Source of the DNA: an uncultured Eubacteriales bacterium
GTDB lineage: Bacteria > Bacillota > Clostridia > Oscillospirales > CAG-272
DNA: 14,991 nucleotides
Assembly (NCBI GenBank): GCA_934378145.1
Contig: CAKXXW010000040.1
Location: 1-14,991, forward strand
Direction of reading: 5' to 3'
The notes below the pieces were generated by a model. That model was not told the DNA's origin. It did not search any database and saw only the letters and a program-made list of their open reading frames with translations. Of this stretch, positions 8,235 to 14,855 are shown one piece after another (within the stretch, counting starts at the first letter, position 1; the number at the start of each line of letters is the position of its first letter). Position numbers and translations under genes: made by a program.

Positions 8235-8272
8235 TATAAACAGCCGCCGGCAATGCCGGCGGCTGTTTATAT
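8234..8272. terminator. Long bidirectional terminator between converging operons
   Basis: An 18-bp perfect stem (8234-8251 with 8255-8272, core ACAGCCGCCGGC/GCCGGCGGCTGT) has a 3-nt loop. The flanks are TTTATAT on both strands, so the U-tracts are interrupted. It lies between the plus-strand ABC operon and the minus-strand sigma operon and probably serves both. Confidence 0.8.
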
Positions 8273-8302
8273 AGTTAATATTGATCACTCAACGGGTCTG
8301 CT

Positions 8303-8692
8303 TTACGAGCAGCAAGTTATATAAGACGAGCGTATCAGATTGGAATATGTATGACCGCAGCGTTTGCATTCACCGACTTCAAATAATTCCTGCAGGCAGC
8401 GAGGCTGTGAAGCACGGACACGGTGAGTGACCGTAGTAACGGTGCCGGTTTTATAGTCATGACCGAAAAGGCATAAAATATTGAATCCGTTTGTGGAAAT
8501 ACCGCTGTCTTCGTTATTCAGAAAATCAATTATGACCTGACGCTCTTTCTCGTCAAATTGACAGTCTTCATTAAAAATGATCTGCTTATTGCCCTCTGTA
8601 TGAACATGTGAAACATCGTCGTAAGCCGAGGCGGATATGCAGAACAGACTGAGCATCAATATAGCCAATAGTGTCGACAAAATTTTTTTCAT
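8303..8692 (-). CDS. Small secreted cysteine-rich protein, unknown function
   Basis: This 129-residue protein has a clear Sec signal peptide (MKKILSTLLAILMLSLFCISASA, cleavage expected after Ala23). The mature part holds six Cys: 44, 74, 99, 109, 112 and the pair 127-128 at the C-terminus (one further Cys lies in the signal). The block from NILCLFGHDY through CKRCGHTY to YITCCS resembles a hypothetical family I have seen in Clostridia, with no function known to me. CxxC plus His could bind a metal or form disulfides. It starts inside the stop of the upstream gene (ATGA overlap) and has AAGGAG in front, so it is coupled to the anti-sigma-like gene. It is the last gene of that operon and may be the exported product or a signal linked to the sigma system. 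Confidence 0.8.
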   Translation of the reverse strand: MKKILSTLLAILMLSLFCISASAYDDVSHVHTEGNKQIIFNEDCQFDEKERQVIIDFLNNEDSGISTNGFNILCLFGHDYKTGTVTTVTHRVRASQPRCLQELFEVGECKRCGHTYSNLIRSSYITCCS

Positions 8693-9507
8693 TTTTCAAA
8701 CTCCTTTAAATTATCAATTATTGAGATCATCTGAGAATAATCGTGGGTTACAATAACATATTCATAGCCTTTTATCTGACCAACGGCCTGAAAAGTGCCG
8801 ACTTCCGGTTCAAACCAACAGAAAGTCAGCCCGTTTGGACTCAGATAGTCTTTATGCTCTATGACATCGGTATCGGTCTGATAATAATTGTAGACGAAAT
8901 AGCTTATGTCATCAGACGACATTTCAAAGGTGACAGAATACCTGGCAGTATCGCCTTCCGGTATGAGCCAGATCTTCTCAATGCGTACTCCTTCCGGCAG
9001 AACTGCGGGGTACATGATCTCAAGCCCTTCACCTGCCAGCAGGTCTTCTATCGTATCATATTTCGTGTAATGTCCGTTTTTTATAATGGTCATGCCGTCA
9101 AATCCTTTTTTATCGCCCGACGCCATTCCTAAAAGCTCGGATACATGCTCCGCAACATACGAAGCGGCTTTTCCGATAAGCCCTGTTGCTGCAGCAGTTA
9201 CAATTCCTATTGATGCTATCAAAGCGGCTGCAATGATGGCTGCCATTGCTTTGCGAGAAAGCTTGTGCAAGCGTTTTTTATTGTCCGGCGTCACCTGAGC
9301 CTTTGCCTTGAGGGCATCGCATTTTGCTTTCAGCTCCTCTTCGGAATGTCTTGCCCCCTGTGGCATCAGGTCTTTTATATAATCACAGCATTCCTGAATA
9401 AGGTCAAGATCCCGCTGAGATTCCGGCTTTGAAAGTTCGGCATTTATAATGTCTGTCAGCCGGTCGATCTTCTGCTCATCGGTTCCTTCAAAATTTATTT
9501 TACCCAT
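8689..9507 (-). CDS. Anti-sigma-like membrane protein with DUF4367-like domain
   Basis: This is a 272-residue single-pass membrane protein. The first about 85 residues are charged and presumably cytoplasmic. One hydrophobic helix spans about 87-109, followed by an outer domain. From about residue 156 the sequence (EDLLAGEGLEIMYPAVLPEG, later FEMSSDDISYFVYNYY and GYEYVIVTHDY) resembles DUF4367 domains of clostridial anti-sigma proteins. The gene follows an ECF sigma gene on the same strand, the usual arrangement for an anti-sigma factor that holds its sigma at the membrane; no classical zinc-binding HxxxCxxC motif is visible. The start at 9507 lies inside a short leader frame whose stop is at 9500. 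Its own ribosome site (AAGGGG, 12 nt away) is poorly placed, so translation may depend on the leader. It overlaps the secreted-protein gene by 4 bp. Confidence 0.8.
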   Translation of the reverse strand: MGKINFEGTDEQKIDRLTDIINAELSKPESQRDLDLIQECCDYIKDLMPQGARHSEEELKAKCDALKAKAQVTPDNKKRLHKLSRKAMAAIIAAALIASIGIVTAAATGLIGKAASYVAEHVSELLGMASGDKKGFDGMTIIKNGHYTKYDTIEDLLAGEGLEIMYPAVLPEGVRIEKIWLIPEGDTARYSVTFEMSSDDISYFVYNYYQTDTDVIEHKDYLSPNGLTFCWFEPEVGTFQAVGQIKGYEYVIVTHDYSQMISIIDNLKEFEK

Positions 9508-9541
9508 AATCTGTTTTAACCCCTTTGATCATGTTGCACAT
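9500..9541 (-). CDS. Possible 13-residue leader peptide overlapping the anti-sigma-like gene
   Basis: ATG at 9541 opens a 13-codon frame (MCNMIKGVKTDYG) that stops at 9500, overlapping the next start codon (9507) by 8 nt. It has the best ribosome site nearby: AGGAGGTGA at 9546-9554, GGAGG being 7 nt from the ATG. The anti-sigma-like gene itself lacks a well-spaced site. This fits translational coupling. Alternatively a frameshift error in the sequence could have split one longer N-terminus. Confidence 0.5.
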   Translation of the reverse strand: MCNMIKGVKTDYG

Positions 9542-9558
9542 GAGATCACCTCCTCATG
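9539..9558 (-). promoter_or_regulatory. Hairpin that could mask the leader start codon
   Basis: On the minus strand CATGAG and CTCATG (6-bp stem, 8-nt loop GAGGTGAT) enclose the ribosome binding sequence, and the second arm includes the ATG of the 13-codon frame. Folding would hide the start and part of the AGGAGG, so it may tune anti-sigma synthesis relative to sigma. Confidence 0.4.
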
Positions 9559-9605
9559 TATTTATGTCATTTTGGTCTTGAATTGTTACATGGTCTCTGA
9601 AAATT

Positions 9606-10118
9606 TTATCCGAAACCTATTATGCTGCCGATTGTTTTTTTGATATGTTCTCGGGTGCGTGACCACCTTACGCGCAATGTTATCTGAGATATTTCCAGAT
9701 ACTCCGCCGCCTCTTTAAGGCTCATATGCTCCACTACTATGCAATTGAATGCGGCAAGCTCGGCAGGAGACAGGCGCCGCTGTACCTCGCTTATGTAATC
9801 CCGGTATAGCAGATCTTCTTTCATGCCAAGTGAGTCGGCATCCGGGAATATTTCCGTCAGTTCCTCGGTACTGTTCCGATAAGCCTTCCGGTTGTGTTCC
9901 AAGCATTTGAAACGGATAGTATTGCACAGCCATGCAGTCAGCACTTTTTCGCTGTGATTATCAAAAGAATCCCATTTCTGAAAGAGCAAAAGGAAAGTTT
10001 CACTGACAATATCTTCGGCATCGGCGGTGCTTACTTTGTTTTGGCAGATCCTGATGAGCATATCGTAGTTTTTGATGTAAGCTTCTTCGAATGTCAGCTC
10101 ACTTTCAGATGGTTTCAT
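9606..10118 (-). CDS. ECF-type RNA polymerase sigma factor
   Basis: At 170 residues from the ATG at 10118 this is the usual size for an extracytoplasmic-function sigma factor. Region sigma-2 spans about 10-78 (FEEAYIKNYDMLIRIC, AEDIVSETFLLLFQKW, then TAWLCNTIRFKCLEHNRK). A helix-turn-helix sigma-4 region spans about 110-162 (LSPAELAAFNCIVVEHMSLKEAAEYL and ITLRVRWSRTREHIKK; each is a family-typical pattern). The open frame runs 54 codons further upstream, but that part is a translation of the repeat element at 10180-10293, so I reject the longer start. A GGAAGG ribosome site lies 12 nt before the chosen ATG, which is long. It recruits RNA polymerase to its own regulon and is presumably restrained by the anti-sigma-like protein encoded next. 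Confidence 0.9.
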   Translation of the reverse strand: MKPSESELTFEEAYIKNYDMLIRICQNKVSTADAEDIVSETFLLLFQKWDSFDNHSEKVLTAWLCNTIRFKCLEHNRKAYRNSTEELTEIFPDADSLGMKEDLLYRDYISEVQRRLSPAELAAFNCIVVEHMSLKEAAEYLEISQITLRVRWSRTREHIKKTIGSIIGFG

Positions 10119-10169
10119 ATTACGACCGTGCCTTCCGTAAAAAATGTTGTAATCACTTGATTTTGTGTT

Positions 10170-10303
10170 TATTATACCACGAAGCAAAAATGCTTGCTTG
10201 CAAGAGCATTTTTGCGAGGCCGTCAATGCCACAGCCGCGCAAAGCGCGGATAGGCGACAGCCGAGAGGGGTGCGAAGCACACATAACTGTGGCTATTATA
10301 CCA
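10170..10303. mobile_element. Structured 114-bp element flanked by 10-bp direct repeats
   Basis: TATTATACCA occurs at 10170-10179 and again at 10294-10303. Between them lies a strongly folded segment: GCAAAAATGCT/AGCATTTTTGC near 10184-10216, CCGCGC/GCGCGG near 10235-10249, and GCCACAG (10228-10234) with CTGTGGC (10287-10293). The layout suggests a small non-autonomous insertion with target duplication, but its two ends are not inverted repeats. It lies in the upstream region of the sigma gene. Confidence 0.5.
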
Positions 10304-10323
10304 TATTCGATTGCATTTGAAAA
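10295..10323 (-). promoter_or_regulatory. Candidate promoter of the sigma operon
   Basis: On the minus strand TATAAT (10295-10300) is preceded by TG, giving an extended -10 (TGGTATAAT). A weak -35 TTTTCA lies 17 bp upstream (10318-10323). A second TGGTATAAT at 10171-10179, on the gene side of the inserted element, has no matching -35. Confidence 0.5.
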
Positions 10324-10583
10324 CCTTTTTTGATTATATTTGCGATATTTTTATAGTGCTATAAACGTTTTTAAATTGAAAATTATTTTTATTTTCATGT
10401 AACATAATTGCGCTTTCGGCGCATTTTATCATAGAGGCTTCTGATTAGGAAGAATATTTCTAAAAATTTGACAAGGTAGCTTTTTGCTAAGTTTTATAAG
10501 GGGTGATGCTTAATGAAAGTTATAGCGTAAGAAATTCGGGACGCTGACAAGGTTTATTCCCGATTTGCATTAAGGAAATATAA
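10304..10583. other. AT-rich intergenic region with no convincing gene
   Basis: No gene is supported here. A small hairpin TGCGC-TTTCG-GCGCA (10409-10423) followed by TTTT could be a weak terminator. A perfect -35-like TTGACA at 10468-10473 lacks a good -10 at normal spacing. AAGGGGTGAT precedes a five-codon frame (ATG 10513 to TAA 10528-10530), possibly a leader or the remains of a lost start. The frame of the RHS gene is closed by a TAA at 10581-10583. Confidence 0.5.
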
Positions 10584-10610
10584 TCTTTCTGTTACAGCAC
10601 ATTCGGGCAA

Positions 10611-13148
10611 TTGCTGTCATCGGCAACATATAACTGTGAGCAGTCAACTCCGGTCAAGGGAGCGTATCACTCCATATACTATAACACAGATTCGGGAAGT
10701 CACATATTCGGCACCGTAAGCGAAGAATATAACGAACTCGGTTACTGTACATCATATTTTTACGACGAAAATAACGGCAGACTTCTCGCGGTCATTTCGC
10801 CCGAAGGCTACGGGACCTGCTATTCCTATGATGAGATTGGTAACCTGACGGAAGCCCTTCCGGCGCAGATGCAATATGATGAAGACTATAACCCGGACGG
10901 GTATATCGAGGATCGTGATGATTCGTTTGTCGAATACACTTATGACAGCGTGACCAACCGCCTCAATACGATAACCACCTCATCCACGACATATACTTTT
11001 GTGTACGATACATTCGGAAACACAAAGGAGATAAAGGCTGGTACAAATAAACTCGTCAGCTACGACTACAACGCGGGTAACGGCAAACTGAATACCCTGA
11101 CCTACGGTAACGGACTGAAGGTAAAATATGTTTACGATGAGCTTGACAGAATCTCCGAGATATGTCATAATAATAACAACGGAGGTTACGATACCGCATA
11201 CAGTTATGAATACGATTCATACGGCAAGCTGTTTTCGGTAACGGACCACATAAGCGGCGAGACCACCGTGTTTTCTTACGGAGCAAACGGAAAGCTCACC
11301 GGGTCATATGTTTTCGATACTAATACATTCAATACTCTGAACAGCACCGGCATATATTATAACGATGATATGAAGGTCAGCCGGGTGTACCGCAATGTGA
11401 ATTATTCCGGCGGCTGGTTCATGTCGTATTATGCCTATAACTATAATGCCGATACAGGTAATATTTCGAATTTGCTCGTGAGTGACGAGGATCTTTACGG
11501 TTACTTCACCCCGAAATATGACGGCTTCGGAAGGCTGACGCAAAGGACCTCCGATTTTTCAAGGAGCTACGGTCCCGACGATACAATAGATATGCACTAC
11601 GAAAAGTGGACATATTCTTATTCGGGCGGCGGTATATACGGTGAAAGCAGCCGTGTCAGCAAAATAGTCAAGGAGATCCGCCGGAGCCAATCCTCCTCAC
11701 TGCTTGCCTCGACAGAATACAGGCTGACATATGACGGGAACGGAAATATCACGGAGATAGCCGATTCGAGCGGCGTCGTACAGAACAGGTATTGTTACGA
11801 CGACCTCGGGCAGCTTATCCGCGAAGACAACCGCGAGATGGGGCGATCCTATACCTACGACTACGATGACGCGGGGAACAGGATCCTGAAGAGGGAATTT
11901 GCGTTCACTCTCGGTGCGCTCGGAAGCACGGTCAGCGTTTACCAGTATTCCTACGCATCGTCGGGCTGGAGAGACCGTCTGACCTACGACGACTATTCAT
12001 ACGACAGCATTTCATACGATGCGATCGGAAATCCGATATCCATCGAGGACAGTGACGATCCGGATATTTGTACCTCGCTCAGGTGGAAGGGCAGACTGCT
12101 TATGTCGTTCAGCGACAGCGAAGGACCGAGTGTAAGTTTCACCTACAATGCCGACGGAATACGCACGAGCAAGACGGTAGGCGGGGTCAAGCACAAATAC
12201 ACCCTCGACGGCAGCAGGATCGTCTCCGAGGTTTGGACAAAGAATAACATAGAGTATTTCCTCTACTTCATCTATGACGAAAACGGCTCGCCGGCTGGTA
12301 TTGAATATCGCACGAGCGAATATGAAGACGGCGAATTTGACTACTATTTCTTCGACAAGAACATATTCGGCGACATAATCGGTATCTATAACGAAAACGG
12401 CAGGAAGATCTGCACCTACACATATAATGCGTGGGGTGAATGTACCGTGTCCGTCGCATCGGGTCTTACCGGCTATGACTTCATTATGGCGCACGAATAT
12501 AATCCGTTCAGATATCGCGGCTATTATTACGACATCGAGACAAAGTATTATTACCTCCAGACGAGATACTATAACCCCGAGTGGGGTAGATTCCTTAATG
12601 CCGACTCGGCATTATATAATACTATGCTGGGATTCAACTTGTTCGCATATTGCGGCAATGATCCTGTCAATTATATTGATCCGACTGGCGAAAATGGAAC
12701 TTCGGATGTTCTTATCGGATGGGCTGGTGCCGCATGGTGGTTGGCTTTTGTTGATGGTCCTTTGCCATTTGGAGAAATTATCTATGCAGTAGGTTTTATA
12801 GTGCTAGGAGTTATAGTTGCAGCTGAAGCTATTAAAGTTGCGGATTTTGTTCAAGAGGCAGCGAACTCTGAAAAAAAGTCTGGTTCTGACACCAAAAACA
12901 CCCCAGCACCGCCAGAGGTTGAATATCCCGGTGATGATCCGACTGTTGCACCGGGCGATGATTACGAATGGAGGGGTCAGCAACCCATCGGAGGCGATAG
13001 GGGGTCATGGGTTAATAAATCTACTGGGGAACAGTGGCACCCGGATTTAAATCATCCGTATCCGAAAGGTCCACATTGGGATTATACTGATATTTGGAAG
13101 GTTGTTTGGAGCGTTTTTAAAGACGGACGAGTAATTATATGGAAATGA
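10611..13148 (+). CDS. RHS/YD-repeat protein, 5'-truncated, with Ntox37-like toxin tip
   Basis: Most of the chain is a string of YD-repeats (YTYDSVTNRLNTI, YVYDELDRISEI, YTYDYDDAGNRI), which in this family form a beta-cocoon shell. The conserved RHS end follows: YNPFRYRGYYYD, LQTRYYNPEWGRFLNAD, and DPTGE at 690-694. Beyond it is a 151-residue variable tip: a hydrophobic hairpin (about 700-742), a Pro/Gly/Asp linker, and a terminal domain with KSTGE (803-807), HPDLNH (810-815) and GPHWDY (820-825). From memory these motifs match polymorphic toxin type 37 (Ntox37). The frame opens only at 10584, has no ATG with a ribosome site (TTG 10611 is nominal) and no signal peptide. At 845 residues it is much shorter than full RHS proteins. 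It is probably a displaced 3' portion of a larger gene, silent unless recombined. A candidate immunity gene follows 16 bp later. Confidence 0.8.
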   Translation: MLSSATYNCEQSTPVKGAYHSIYYNTDSGSHIFGTVSEEYNELGYCTSYFYDENNGRLLAVISPEGYGTCYSYDEIGNLTEALPAQMQYDEDYNPDGYIEDRDDSFVEYTYDSVTNRLNTITTSSTTYTFVYDTFGNTKEIKAGTNKLVSYDYNAGNGKLNTLTYGNGLKVKYVYDELDRISEICHNNNNGGYDTAYSYEYDSYGKLFSVTDHISGETTVFSYGANGKLTGSYVFDTNTFNTLNSTGIYYNDDMKVSRVYRNVNYSGGWFMSYYAYNYNADTGNISNLLVSDEDLYGYFTPKYDGFGRLTQRTSDFSRSYGPDDTIDMHYEKWTYSYSGGGIYGESSRVSKIVKEIRRSQSSSLLASTEYRLTYDGNGNITEIADSSGVVQNRYCYDDLGQLIREDNREMGRSYTYDYDDAGNRILKREFAFTLGALGSTVSVYQYSYASSGWRDRLTYDDYSYDSISYDAIGNPISIEDSDDPDICTSLRWKGRLLMSFSDSEGPSVSFTYNADGIRTSKTVGGVKHKYTLDGSRIVSEVWTKNNIEYFLYFIYDENGSPAGIEYRTSEYEDGEFDYYFFDKNIFGDIIGIYNENGRKICTYTYNAWGECTVSVASGLTGYDFIMAHEYNPFRYRGYYYDIETKYYYLQTRYYNPEWGRFLNADSALYNTMLGFNLFAYCGNDPVNYIDPTGENGTSDVLIGWAGAAWWLAFVDGPLPFGEIIYAVGFIVLGVIVAAEAIKVADFVQEAANSEKKSGSDTKNTPAPPEVEYPGDDPTVAPGDDYEWRGQQPIGGDRGSWVNKSTGEQWHPDLNHPYPKGPHWDYTDIWKVVWSVFKDGRVIIWK
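11838..12692 (+). repeat. RHS core repeat, copy 1
   Basis: This segment, from ATGGGGCGATCC to the DPTGE codons, recurs at 13503-14363. The two agree closely at the DNA level; most changes are silent or conservative, and copy 2 has two extra codons before the DPTGE motif. It is the likely substrate for recombination that swaps tips. Confidence 0.9.
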
Positions 13149-13164
13149 TTGGAGGAAAATCATT

Positions 13165-13431
13165 ATGGGAATAGAGATTGATGATTGGAGATTGTTTGAC
13201 CAAGAAAAATATTTAAAGGATAAAGCATTAAAGAAAGTCAAGTTTATAAAAAAGAATGAGGATCAGGATCATACTCATTGTGTTTTTTGCTGGGCTAAGT
13301 TCAGTGAATATGATGGGGATCTGCATATAGGTTATTCAACGCTTGATAATATGCATTGGATATGTGAAAAGTGTTTTGAAGATTTTAAAGATATGTTTCA
13401 TTGGGTGGTTGTAAAAGGAGATATATCTTAA
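13165..13431 (+). CDS. Candidate immunity protein with CxxC...CxxC
   Basis: This 88-residue, acidic, soluble protein has no signal peptide or membrane segment. Two Cys pairs, C39-x-x-C42 (HCVFCW) and C67-x-x-C70 (ICEKC), look like a zinc-knuckle pair. Between them is FSEYDGDLHIGYSTLDNMHW. The start is well supported: ATG 13165 with GGAGG 9 nt upstream, 16 bp after the stop of the RHS gene. Small soluble genes directly after an RHS tip are normally the cognate immunity protein, acting in the cytoplasm to block the toxin domain. That role is inferred from position and size. I recall similar CxxC proteins beside RHS tips but cannot name the family. It is A+T-richer than the RHS core, as tips and immunity genes usually are. 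Confidence 0.75.
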   Translation: MGIEIDDWRLFDQEKYLKDKALKKVKFIKKNEDQDHTHCVFCWAKFSEYDGDLHIGYSTLDNMHWICEKCFEDFKDMFHWVVVKGDIS

Positions 13432-13480
13432 GGATATATGAGAGCAATGAAAAAACGCTGACCACGCCAGTGTTAAGCTG

Positions 13481-13504
13481 AACCCGTTCCGTTACAGAGG
13501 CTAT
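13481..13504 (+). pseudogene. Out-of-frame scrap of RHS core (NPFRYRGY)
   Basis: Reading from 13481 gives NPFRYRGY, the motif that lies far downstream in both RHS copies (12502-12525 and 14162-14185 region). Here it abuts the MGRSY start of copy 2, one base out of frame. It appears to be the remnant of a third core copy fused to copy 2 by a deletion. Confidence 0.65.
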
Positions 13505-14363
13505 GGGGCGCTCCTATACCTACGACTACGATGACGCGGGGAACAGGATTCAAAAGAAGGAATTTGCGTTCACTCTCGGTGCGCTCGGAAGCACGGTCGG
13601 CGTTTACCAATATTCCTACGCCTCGTCGGGCTGGAGAGACCGTCTGACCTACGATGACTATTCATACGACAGCATTTCATACGATGCGATCGGAAATCCG
13701 ATCTCCATTGAGAACGATGAAGATCCGGATATTTGTACCTCGCTCCGGTGGAAGGGCAGACTGCTTATGTCGTTCAGCGACAGCGAAGGACCGAGCGTAA
13801 GCTTCACCTACAACGCCGACGGAATCAGAACGAGCAAGACGGCAGGCGGGGTCAAGCACAAATACACCCTCGACGGCAGCAGGATCGTCTCCGAGGTTTG
13901 GACGAAGAACGGAGTTGAATACTTCCTCTACTTCATCTATGACGAGAACGGTTCGCCTGCCGGAATCGAGTACCGCACGAGCGAATACGAAGACGGAGAA
14001 TTTGATTATTACTTCTTCGACAAAAATGTATTCGGCGACATAATTGGTATCTATAACGAAAACGGCAGGAAGATCTGCACCTACACATATAATGCGTGGG
14101 GAGAATGTACCGTGTCCGTTGCGTCGGGACTCAACGGCGATGACTTCCTTATGGCGCACGAGTATAATCCCTTCCGTTACAGAGGGTACTACTACGACAT
14201 CGAGACAAGGTACTACTACCTGCAAACAAGGTATTATAATCCCGAGTGGGGAAGATTTCTCAATGCGGACGGCTACATCAATGCGAATGGCGACATCCTT
14301 GGCTATAATATGTTCGCATATTGCGGGAATAATCCGGTCAATAATGTTGATCCCACGGGAGAA
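13503..14363 (+). repeat. RHS core repeat, copy 2
   Basis: This is the partner of 11838-12692, nearly identical apart from scattered substitutions and six extra bases just before the DPTGE motif (GYINANGDILGY against SALYNTMLGF). Similarity to copy 1 stops abruptly at the DPTGE codons, beyond which the tips are unrelated. Confidence 0.9.
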
Positions 14364-14855
14364 TCATTCTTGGCGGCAGCAGTTATTTTAGGCACTTTGG
14401 CCATTGTTGCTATAGTTGCGAGTATGTCGAGCTGTTCTGTGGTAAGTACTGCCAAAACAGTTAAGGAGATGTATGATGACGCCGACGACATGACTAAAGC
14501 TAAATATATTGCTGCATCCAATGTGATTGGCAGAGCAAAAGATCCTGAATATGAGATTCAAACTGATTGCATTGACAAGGAAACATATTGTAAACAAATA
14601 GACAATATTGTTTCGAACATGGATAATCTTTCTCAGGCTCTTCCGGGTAGCTATCCAATTTATCGTGGCATTAAAGACGGGAGCATTGGAGAGATGACAA
14701 GCGAACAATTCAATGCTTTGATAGGAGAATTGGACACATCTCAATTCAATCATGTTACCACAAGCGATGTAATGAAGCCTACAAAGGGATTTTTGAAAAA
14801 TGGCGTAAAACTTATTTATCGGGCAATGAAATGGGGGGTAAAATATGCGACATAA
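13503..14855 (+). CDS. Orphan RHS C-terminal cassette with a different, unrecognised tip
   Basis: Residues 1-287 repeat the last part of the first RHS core, ending at LQTRYYNPEWGRFLNAD and DPTGE (283-287). They differ mainly in small substitutions (IQKKEF for ILKREF, NNPVNNV for NDPVNYI). The tip (288-450) is unrelated to the first one. It starts with a hydrophobic stretch (LAAAVILGTLAIVAIVASM) with SSCS behind it, followed by an alpha-helical polar region containing YPIYRGIKDGS and TSEQFNALIGELDTSQF and a basic end. I do not recognise the toxin fold. The first ATG has no usable ribosome site: AGAGG is only 2 nt away. The upstream RHS part and any secretion signal are missing. It therefore looks like a stored tip waiting to be recombined onto a full RHS gene, and not a stand-alone toxin. 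A lipoprotein gene overlaps its end. Confidence 0.75.
   Translation: MGRSYTYDYDDAGNRIQKKEFAFTLGALGSTVGVYQYSYASSGWRDRLTYDDYSYDSISYDAIGNPISIENDEDPDICTSLRWKGRLLMSFSDSEGPSVSFTYNADGIRTSKTAGGVKHKYTLDGSRIVSEVWTKNGVEYFLYFIYDENGSPAGIEYRTSEYEDGEFDYYFFDKNVFGDIIGIYNENGRKICTYTYNAWGECTVSVASGLNGDDFLMAHEYNPFRYRGYYYDIETRYYYLQTRYYNPEWGRFLNADGYINANGDILGYNMFAYCGNNPVNNVDPTGESFLAAAVILGTLAIVAIVASMSSCSVVSTAKTVKEMYDDADDMTKAKYIAASNVIGRAKDPEYEIQTDCIDKETYCKQIDNIVSNMDNLSQALPGSYPIYRGIKDGSIGEMTSEQFNALIGELDTSQFNHVTTSDVMKPTKGFLKNGVKLIYRAMKWGVKYAT

Noticed and set aside
10119..10280. A 54-residue N-terminal extension of the sigma factor
   Set aside because: It translates the structured repeat, has no sigma-factor similarity, and the proposed promoter elements lie inside or next to it. 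The ATG at 10118 gives the normal family length.
12012..12494. Minus-strand frames inside the RHS cores (also 13677-14225)
   Set aside because: They arise in both copies as the antisense of conserved RHS codons and carry no independent start signal.
11838..14363. CRISPR array or tandem-repeat gene
   Set aside because: The repeats are two long RHS core copies about 1.67 kb apart with unrelated sequence between them; no short regularly spaced repeats are present anywhere in the window.
14643..14760. ADP-ribosyltransferase reading of the second tip (IYRG, later TTS)
   Set aside because: The YRG and TTS stretches resemble parts of that active site, but spacing is short and no ExE motif follows, so the match is likely chance.
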